64,000 nt of DNA, from positions 51,096,581 to 51,160,580 of the forward strand of contig OX442314.1 of the NCBI GenBank assembly GCA_949358305.1, given 5' to 3'. This document shows, piece after piece, positions 57,139-64,000 of this stretch; within the stretch, counting starts at the first letter, position 1, and each line of letters opens with the position of its first letter. The stretch is from Strigamia acuminata. Its lineage: Eukaryota > Arthropoda > Chilopoda > Geophilomorpha > Linotaeniidae. The notes below the pieces were generated by a model. The model was not told where the DNA came from and did not search any database. It saw only the letters and a list, made by a program, of their open reading frames with translations. The translations under genes and the position numbers were made by a program.

Positions 57139-59270
57139 ATGAAAGAAAGAAATCTGATTTGTGGAAATATTTTTGTTTTTTTTTAGTTGTGGTTTTTTTG
57201 TTTGGAAATAATTTTATAGGATGTAATTTAGTTATGATGAAATAATGTACGAATTAATTCGAGGTGAATTGTTTATTCGGTGATGAATTGTCAGTTTTAT
57301 GTTATTTTGCAGTGTTTTATTTTGGTGTGTTTATTTGTAGAGTAAAACCATTTTGCTTTCTGTTTTTGTAGAAAAGATTTTTTTTTAAATTTTATACATA
57401 ATGTAATTAAATTCTAAACGTTTTGTTTTCTGTATAATAAGATTAGGTTTGCACATACTCTGCTAGCATGCTGAAAAGCAATCAATTTCATCAATTAAAT
57501 CAACATCTAAAATAAAATGAAACAAAATAAAAATATTTTATATTGATAAATTGTTAATATTTTATTTTAATTTTAGATTTGGATAACCAACACGAGTAGA
57601 ACAAAAATGGACAAAGTTCACAGGATTTTTGGTGATTTATGAAATTAATAAATTATTTTAACTTTTCATTTTGAAAATCATTTTTAACAAAAATTAATTT
57701 GATTTCAAACAAGAAACTTGCTTTGTAAGTTCAAATATGTCCCCAGACGAGATCTTGTACGAGACCAATACAAAATAAAACGAGATATATTTGAGTGATA
57801 ATGTGATCGATTTTACAATAAAAATCAACAATTTCTTTTAAAACGTACTACATAATTTAGCTTTATTCTTTTAATTTTCGCATATTCATATATGTTTCAC
57901 GGTAATGTGAAAGAAAATAAAATTTTTTTAGGGTAAAAACTTTTTTTAAAAGGTTTAATTAAATTATTAAATTATTTTTGGTTTGTTTCTAGCCTAGAAT
58001 CCGATTCGGAGAATTCATCTCATGTAAGGACGAAATATCTAAACAAACTAAAGGAATAGGAAAATAATTAATTGCCAGACAACGTTGCAATATGTAGTTA
58101 AAAATATGACTTTAATGCTGGATTTTGACAAAAAACTGAGAGAGTTTATTTCAACTTGGACCAATAGCCGAAAATATGCCGAAAATGCCAAAAGCAGGCG
58201 CAAATGATCAAACTATGTAAAGAAATGTGAATAAAACCAATTTATAAATTTACAAAAACGTATTTATTTATTTATTTATTTTTGCAATAAACTTGATTTA
58301 AAATGTTAATAATCACGCGTAATCAGCTATCTCGTAGTTTTCCAGTCCGCTCCACCACCATTTGTAATTGTAGTTGCAGTTCCAGTTCCGGTGGAGGATG
58401 AAAACGATGAATTCTTGAGAGCAAGAGCAAGAGCAGGGAGCAGGGATTGGGCATTGTGACGTCATATTTGTTACTCGTTCCAGAGTTAGCATTGGATAGT
58501 TTTGAAGAGTTAGGATAAAAATGTTATATTATTATATAAGGGGTATTGGTCTATATGTATCCGTGTACTGGGTATATATAGTACAGGTCATATAAGGGCG
58601 AGTGGCTGGGACAGGCCTGTGCCATTTCATGTCGTGAGCTGGTGCGGTGAATATCCGGTGAAAGAAAAATGGCGCGATCCGAAACGAGAGAGAGAGAGAG
58701 AGGGAGAGACAGTTGGTTTTCACGTTTGAGTGTGTTGTTTCATTTGATTTCTATTGTTAGCTGGTGATTTCTATTGTTGGCTAGAGAGATGAGATGTGCG
58801 ATCGACGGCGATCGACGGCGATCGACGGCGATCGAGGCGAGGCGAGGCGAGGCACGTACGGGTTTGTTTGAGACAAATTTCCGACAAATTCCTTGATTTC
58901 AGACGAATTTCAAATAATTTTCAAAAATTTTTGAGAAATTTCAACTACTTTTCAAATTTTTGCACATTTATTGCAATTTTGCCTAAAAATGTAGACATAA
59001 CTGCTGAAATTTGTCTAAAAAAAACCAAAATTCCTCAAAAATTAGTTGAAATTTGTGAAAAAAAACCAAAATTCCTCAAAATTTAGTTGAAATTTGTGAA
59101 AAATAACAATAAAATTGCTCAAAAATTAGTTGAAATTTGTGAAAAATAAGAAAAATGCTCAAAAATTAGTTGAAATTTGTGAAAAATAAGAAAATTCCTC
59201 AAGGTTTTGAAATTTTGGAAAACTAGCTGAAATTCGTCTGAAATAAATTTGCGTAAAATTAGTCTCAAGC

Positions 59271-60357
59271 TGCGGCGATCCGGGTTTTTACTTATTAAAT
59301 TATGTAAATTTAACAAGCAATCGTCGGTGAGATGCCGTACAGGACTTCTACTCTGTGGCTAAATGGTTGTCTAGGGGAATGATTTTTACACGGAGAGTAA
59401 AAGGAAAAATTAGATTGTTTTAATTGTTCTAAATACACTTGATGTATGCAAAGGGAAAATAATAATAGTGTAATGACGGGGTCGATCTGGCTTCTCTTTG
59501 TACTTGGACACTCACAGTTGACCGTTGGCTCCAAAATGGCGTCGATGGCGTCGTGTGAGCGCGGGATTTTAGCGGAGTAAACTCAACGCTAAAATACTTT
59601 GCTAAAATATACTAAAATCCTCGCGGAGCAAGCTCAACACGAGAATACGTCTTGCACACAGCGGTTCGATTATTACGGAGCAAGCTCGACGTAACAATCC
59701 GTCTTAACACAGATCGCTTTGTGGAGTTAAACTCGACACAAAGCCTTCAAATTGACAGAGCAAGCTCGATGTCAATTCACACACAGAAATGGCTTAAATT
59801 ACGTGTAGTAATTCAAGCTAGAAAGGCGCTATTCCGTACAGTTGGCACGGACCAGCAATGAGACTCGATTCTTCCAGATATCACAGATCACACTTAGCGA
59901 GTTTGGGCATAAGTTTGACACAGATGTGAATGGTTTGGAAGCAAGATCAAGAATGCGGGAAGAGTGGGCCAAAACCGTTTGGCTCACTTCTAAATCTGCT
60001 CAGAAAAGCTGCGCAGATGACGAGTTGCACAAAGATCACACACGGCCGCCTTCGGGTCGTGTGCAACAATTGAGCCGGGCACGCGCGAGGGGAAGGGATG
60101 CTCCGCCCAGGCACACGCCTAGCAGCATCATCAAAGCAATGCACGCTGCAGCGCGATTGGTTGACGCTGTTGCTGGGCCAAAACTTGCTGCAAAACACAA
60201 TATTATTTGGGTAATATTGTGTCTTGTTTTATATTTTATTAATGTATGTTTTATTTCAATTTACATTGAAATAAAACATATAGGCTTGTTGAATATGTTT
60301 AAAAGACAATTTGGAAATATGGTGCGCACTCAAATAGGAATATTTGAGGTCACCACA
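59271..60357 (-). repeat. 3' LTR of a minus-strand Ty3/gypsy element
   Basis: On the minus strand it starts TGTGGTGACCTCAAA right after the polypurine tract and ends CGGATCGCCGCA at 59271, where duplicated sequence resumes (CAAGC, possible target duplication; the other end lies outside). The length is 1087 bp. Five copies of a GAGCAAGCTC/GAGTAAACTC motif lie at 59575-59767. The frame at 59842-60486 is antisense to the LTR and not a gene. Confidence 0.8.
59575..59767. promoter_or_regulatory. Five spaced GAGYWWRCTC-type motifs in the LTR
   Basis: Near-palindromic boxes at 59575 (GAGTAAACTC), 59626 and 59678 (GAGCAAGCTC), 59724 (GAGTTAAACTC) and 59758 (GAGCAAGCTC), each followed by RAC or GAT and spaced 34-52 bp. 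The regular arrangement of imperfect repeats suggests a protein-binding enhancer array. The factor is unknown. Confidence 0.5.
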
Positions 60358-60371
60358 CTTCCCCCCCTTTT
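60358..60371 (-). promoter_or_regulatory. Polypurine tract
   Basis: AAAAGGGGGGGAAG on the minus strand, directly abutting the LTR TG. Confidence 0.85.
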
Positions 60372-60532
60372 AAGAAAGAATCTTATTCTTTTCCAAAAAG
60401 AGACAGGTAAGTATGCGAATAAATACACAAGGTTTCAAAGTAAAATGGAACAGGATATATATTTATTCTTTTTTATTACAGTGTAAAAAATAAAAAAGGA
60501 ATTATTTTTTAATGAACGGGCGTGTTCCCTAA
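60372..60532. other. Short 3' non-coding region of the minus-strand element
   Basis: AT-rich stretch between the third-ORF stop and the polypurine tract. It could hold polyadenylation signals. Nothing else is seen. Confidence 0.5.
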
Positions 60533-63016
60533 TTATTTAGGCAACATGTCCGTCGAATGATCATTGGGATCCTTGTGCTCTGCGACGGTGCACAAAAGTC
60601 GGCCGGCGTTTGGTCCTGACCGGAAGCCAGGGTTGATGTGGAGCCACACTTGCTTTATGCGGTCCACACCATCCCTTCGTCCAAAACCCATCTCGAAGTA
60701 CTCCTGCGGGTCTTGAGGCGTAATTCGAGCGAACACCAGGCGTTGATGCAGGATCCACGGCTGCTGTTCCTTGATGTGGTTTTCCAGCCACGCGAGGACT
60801 CGGTTGCATAAATCCTCGCTGTTCTGGAGAATCGTTTTCGTCGCGCTCGTTATGTAGCAAAAGGCGTATAATGAGCGCAAACGTTGATAGGCGGTGAGGT
60901 GGGTGGCCATACTCGATCCCCTATCTCTTGGCGGCGAATCCTTTGGAGGAGGCGGCGGTGGCGGCGACTTTTTGCAGATCGAGAGGGATCTGGATCTGCG
61001 CAAAGCCGGGGTGCGCGTCTTTGGTCTGGCACCGCTGGCCACAGGCACGACGAACTCGCGATCGTCGCTGTCGAGCCATTCCATCGGAGACGAGATGTTG
61101 CAACTCGGTGCCTCGGTTGCACGGGAAACACTCGACGTTGCCGTGATGGCAGCGTGGAGTGGAGCTGCGGATGACGGTGGTGCGCCAGCGGGACGGGCGG
61201 TGGCTCGTTCTGCTGCGCGTCGCTGCTTCAGCGCAGCCCATTCCTGCCGTAGTCGAATGGCGGATCCAGCCGGAGTTTCGCCAGTCGCCTCGGCTTGTTG
61301 CGTCAATTCGGCGAGCATCGTTGGAGGATCGGGGCGAACTGACTCCCAATCGTCCAGCAAGGCTCGTGGAAGCCCTAACGGCACGGTCCACAATCGAGTG
61401 GCGGCCGCCAGAGCAATCTGTGGGTCGGGAAAGACTCCTTGGAACAGGATTCGAAGAAGTCCCTCCGACAATTTCCTGTTCATTTTCTGCAGCGTCCGTT
61501 GCAGTTGCTTGTCGGACTTGCACGACGCAAGCTCTCGGGCAAGCCATTGCCATTCCTTCTCACCTTCGCGGATCTGAGCGAGCTGGTATTCGTCCAGATG
61601 CGCGAGGTACATCGTTTGGGCTGTCTCGGGAAACGATGAGAATCGCCTCCAGAGATCAGCGCACTCCTGTGCGGGAAATGGTTCTTGAGAGACATATCCC
61701 TCAAAACGGATGACCGATGTCACTTGTGGCACGGGCACCGATGGGTCTGGTCGCATGTCGCTGGTGACTGGACGGCAAGCGAACGGCAAAGAGGTGTTGA
61801 CGTCTCCTTGACCGGCTTGCAATGCGGCGATGCGTCGATCTTCTTTCGCTATCTCGTCCGACCAGTCAATTCGGCCGGAGGAGGAAGCGCTAGGCTGTGA
61901 AGCGTTGGACCTTTCTTCACGCGATGAGAGAGAACTCCTCGTGGAAGATTGGCGCGATTGCACTCGAGGTCGGCTTCGGGATGTGGGTCTCGACACGGAC
62001 TTCGAATGTCTTTTTGGCGGCGTCGGCTCGCGTCGGTGATGTGAGCGATGACGAGCCTTCTGGAGTGGAGGTAACCCTCCAATGGCGCCTTCCCCCGACG
62101 ACTGTGTTGGGGAGGAGCGACGGCCACTGTAGGGCGACCTCGATGATCGTGACCTCGACGTGGAGCGCGGTGGCACCACGTGGATGGTGGAAGCGACCTG
62201 TACCCGGGGCTCAGGCTCTGGATACGGGTTTGGCACAAAATCAGCATGGAAACATCCGCCCATGGCTAGCTGATGCATCTCCGACTGGCATGTCGGCACC
62301 CAACGTTTCTTTCCGTCCGTTGTTACACGGAAAGATTCGTGGTAGAGGCGTACAACCTCGGCCTTGGTTTGGTCAAGACGTTGGAAGATGTCCTCCAAAA
62401 TCTGTCGACGCTCCCACGCAGGAGCGTTGAAGTAACGGCGATGGTCTCGCGTTTCTTGATTGATCACTGTGAAGGCGAAGTCGAGCAACACGTTTCGCAG
62501 TGGTCCGAAGGTGTCGCGCTTCATTGCCCACTCGAGGGCGTCGCGATGACCGAATCCATCGATTAAATAGGCGATCCGAAACTTCGTTCCCCATCGCTTG
62601 TTTAAGGCCTTGGAGAATTTGTGTCGGGCCGCCCAAAACGTCAGTCTTCCTTTAGACTTTATGATTTCTGGCGGCAATGCATGTCGCCAGACACCAGGAG
62701 CTGTTGGAACATCGGGGTGCAGTTCGAGATGCGTCTCCCGAAGCTGGATGATCCGGTCGTGCCTCTGTGCACGAGTTTCGCCGTTTGGATCGGCGAATAG
62801 GCCTCCTCGAAGTTGTGGTCGGGGCGGCGTGACTGGCAAACGGGCAGCAGCGTCGGCCAGAGCGGCTTGAGCTTCGGCGGACGCTTCGGCGGACTCTCCG
62901 GTGACATCCACGGATGCATTCGAAGTGTTTGCGGAACCAAGCAGCGTCGAATTTGTTTCTAATTCGAGGCTGTTGGCGCCGGCTTCGCTTCCTTCTTTCG
63001 GTTCCTCTCCTTCCAT
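60533..63016 (-). CDS. Non-envelope third ORF of the LTR element, 827 aa
   Basis: An intact GC-rich frame, ATG at 63016, stop at 60533, lying between pol and the polypurine tract. The first 80 residues are acidic, Ser/Ala-rich. A conserved-looking, Trp/Arg-containing region follows (about 100-260; LTFWAARHKFSKALNKRWG and DALEWAMKRDTFG). Next is an Arg/Ser-rich stretch (about 285-380; RSTSRSRSSRSP). A second folded-looking region has VIRFEGYVSQEPF and LAHLDEYQLAQIREGEKEW. Then a Pro run (KKSPPPPPPPKDSPP) and a C-terminal region from about 700 (LTAYQRLRSLYAFCYITSAT). There is no signal peptide, no transmembrane helix and no zinc knuckle, so it is not Env-like. It may be a Gag-like or RNA-binding accessory protein. 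A 78-bp intron just upstream implies its own spliced mRNA. Its base composition differs sharply from the AT-rich pol next to it, suggesting separate origin. Confidence 0.75.
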   Translation of the reverse strand: MEGEEPKEGSEAGANSLELETNSTLLGSANTSNASVDVTGESAEASAEAQAALADAAARLPVTPPRPQLRGGLFADPNGETRAQRHDRIIQLRETHLELHPDVPTAPGVWRHALPPEIIKSKGRLTFWAARHKFSKALNKRWGTKFRIAYLIDGFGHRDALEWAMKRDTFGPLRNVLLDFAFTVINQETRDHRRYFNAPAWERRQILEDIFQRLDQTKAEVVRLYHESFRVTTDGKKRWVPTCQSEMHQLAMGGCFHADFVPNPYPEPEPRVQVASTIHVVPPRSTSRSRSSRSPYSGRRSSPTQSSGEGAIGGLPPLQKARHRSHHRREPTPPKRHSKSVSRPTSRSRPRVQSRQSSTRSSLSSREERSNASQPSASSSGRIDWSDEIAKEDRRIAALQAGQGDVNTSLPFACRPVTSDMRPDPSVPVPQVTSVIRFEGYVSQEPFPAQECADLWRRFSSFPETAQTMYLAHLDEYQLAQIREGEKEWQWLARELASCKSDKQLQRTLQKMNRKLSEGLLRILFQGVFPDPQIALAAATRLWTVPLGLPRALLDDWESVRPDPPTMLAELTQQAEATGETPAGSAIRLRQEWAALKQRRAAERATARPAGAPPSSAAPLHAAITATSSVSRATEAPSCNISSPMEWLDSDDREFVVPVASGARPKTRTPALRRSRSLSICKKSPPPPPPPKDSPPRDRGSSMATHLTAYQRLRSLYAFCYITSATKTILQNSEDLCNRVLAWLENHIKEQQPWILHQRLVFARITPQDPQEYFEMGFGRRDGVDRIKQVWLHINPGFRSGPNAGRLLCTVAEHKDPNDHSTDMLPK

Positions 63017-63024
63017 TTGAACGA

Positions 63025-63102
63025 CTAATCCAAATGGAAAAGAAAAACGAAAATTAATTTATTAGTTTTTCCTTGGAAAATTCCAAAGAAAAAACTACTT
63101 AC
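63025..63102 (-). other. Putative 78-bp leader intron before the third ORF
   Basis: On the minus strand GTAAGT (63102-63097) and TTGGATTAG (ending 63025) bracket a T-rich 78-bp segment ending eight bases before the ATG. The size and signals fit a small insect intron. In the preceding leader TATTTGAA (about 63218-63211) could serve as a TATA-like box. Confidence 0.55.
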
Positions 63103-63226
63103 AATTGAAGAATCCCGTTGAAATAATCCAGTTGTTTCGCTTTTGGTTTTTTGGGGATGAGCACTTAGCACACGTGTGAGATCGAAGTGAACTCAGACGC
63201 GAAGTGATCAGTTCAAATACCGGAAG

Positions 63227-64000
63227 TTACGTTTGGGTAACGTCGCGGTTAGTGACGTCATCCAATCTTATTGTTTGATTGGTTTGCGTATGGCTTGGGG
63301 AATTGCTCCTTACGTCATACGGCTGATCCCTGGATCTCGAGGTTAGCGAGGGGAGAAGACACATGTTGTTTTTTCCTCTCGGTTTACGAGTCCGAAGATT
63401 ATATCTCTTTGTCGGCGAGGGATTTATTGTATTTAAATCGCCGTCTTCATTGTCATCGGAGACCGAGTCAGATGAGTCTTTTATTTCAGATGTTTTTTGT
63501 TTCTTTTCTAAAAACACCTTTTTATTTAATTTTTTAGCAATTTCAAGCTTTTTGAAACTGTCACGAAGTTCAACGTCGTTATTCACGAGGTCTGACTCCA
63601 TTTGTGGTTTGGATGAATTATCGACAGGTATTTTCTTTAATTCATCGTCATCTAACGTATTAATTATATTTTCAGTCTTTTGACCGACTTCTTCGCCTTC
63701 TAACCATACTTCCTGATCGAAACTCGGGAAATACGGAGTTAATTCAGACGAATGGACAGCTGGAAATATTTCGTTATTTTCTAGCTTTCTCAATTCTACG
63801 GATCCTCCCTGTAATACTTTGGTTATTACATATGGTCCTGTTCTTTTATCAGCGATGCCAGCTGCAATGCCGCGGGCAGCGCTCGACAAAACATGAGAAT
63901 CTCTCCAAACTAAATCGTTTAATTTAAAATTGGAGAACTTCTCACCTTCTTTTTTAAGATTTACTCGTCTACGCAAATCTAACACGTGTGACATCATGTG
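63227..64000 (-). CDS. Pol C-terminus (integrase end) of the minus-strand element, partial
   Basis: Enters from beyond the right edge and stops at 63229-63227. FKLNDLVWRDSHVLSSAARG then IADKRTGPYVITKVL and VHSSELTPYF are the DNA-binding GPY/F end of a Ty3/gypsy integrase. After it comes an acidic, low-complexity tail of about 170 residues with RYNLRTRKPRG, a basic motif that could target chromatin or the nucleus. RT, RNase H and the integrase core must lie outside the window. No frameshift is seen in the visible part. Confidence 0.85.
   Translation of the reverse strand, partial: HMMSHVLDLRRRVNLKKEGEKFSNFKLNDLVWRDSHVLSSAARGIAAGIADKRTGPYVITKVLQGGSVELRKLENNEIFPAVHSSELTPYFPSFDQEVWLEGEEVGQKTENIINTLDDDELKKIPVDNSSKPQMESDLVNNDVELRDSFKKLEIAKKLNKKVFLEKKQKTSEIKDSSDSVSDDNEDGDLNTINPSPTKRYNLRTRKPRGKNNMCLLPSLTSRSRDQPYDVRSNSPSHTQTNQTIRLDDVTNRDVTQT

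Larger units (their letters stand above)
55927..59270 (+). repeat. Tandem segmental duplication, copy 2
   Basis: Begins at ACATTACTTTTTTATATTTA after unrelated sequence and is cut at CTCAAGC by the LTR of the minus-strand retroelement at 59271. The minisatellite in it (55975-56165) is longer than in copy 1. Confidence 0.9.

Noticed and set aside
59842-60486. Plus-strand ORF of 214 codons
   Set aside because: Runs antisense through the LTR of the minus-strand element, begins without an ATG and has no protein-family features.
60894-61713. Several plus-strand ORFs of 180-227 codons
   Set aside because: Antisense shadows of the GC-rich 827-codon ORF.

Overview
This is a repeat-dense stretch of an animal nuclear genome. 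It carries spliced genes, GT-AG introns, BEL/Pao, Ty3/gypsy and DIRS retroelements, MULE remnants and GGTTAGGTTAGG-type motifs. An insect is the best reading. A beetle is plausible, but the sequence alone does not prove it. Unique host sequence is a small minority of the window.

Layout. 1-2985: decayed DIRS-type element (RT/RNase H, tyrosine recombinase, inverted repeats). 4046-7877 (minus): a four-exon gene rebuilt here from splice sites with continuous phase. It encodes a Cys-Gly-Pro repeat protein of 1068 residues, like insect sperm-tail CGP proteins. 8.9-12.2 kb, 16.4-17.0 kb, 21.6-25.3 kb and 50.0-51.8 kb: copies of one long hairpin-rich repeat (family A). 12.9-38.5 kb: a mosaic of transposon debris and isolated host-type exons, including a kinase N-lobe exon in two copies, the last exon of an LRP/megalin-like receptor, a Bcl-2-family BH1-BH2 fragment, MULE/YqaJ pieces, gypsy integrase, LTRs and TIR elements. 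38541-46852: a young, structurally complete Ty3/gypsy element with 4-bp target duplications and a canonical -1 frameshift heptamer overlapping the gag end. 46.9-49.0 kb: BEL/Pao ruin split by an exon-bearing insertion. 51.7-59.3 kb: a recent tandem duplication of about 4.3 kb carrying an intronless MIF4G-like gene, intact in copy 1 and broken in copy 2. 59271-64000 (minus): the 3' part of another Ty3/gypsy element. It has a long LTR and polypurine tract, and between pol and LTR an 827-codon GC-rich, Arg/Ser-rich ORF with its own small leader intron and no envelope features.

How things fit together. Credible host genes are the CGP protein and the first MIF4G-like copy. The recurring theme is host exons found with their splice acceptors but without the rest of their genes, embedded in repeats. 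That points to gene-fragment capture or template-switching repair in a transposon-rich region. The most unusual object is the non-envelope third ORF in the minus-strand LTR element.
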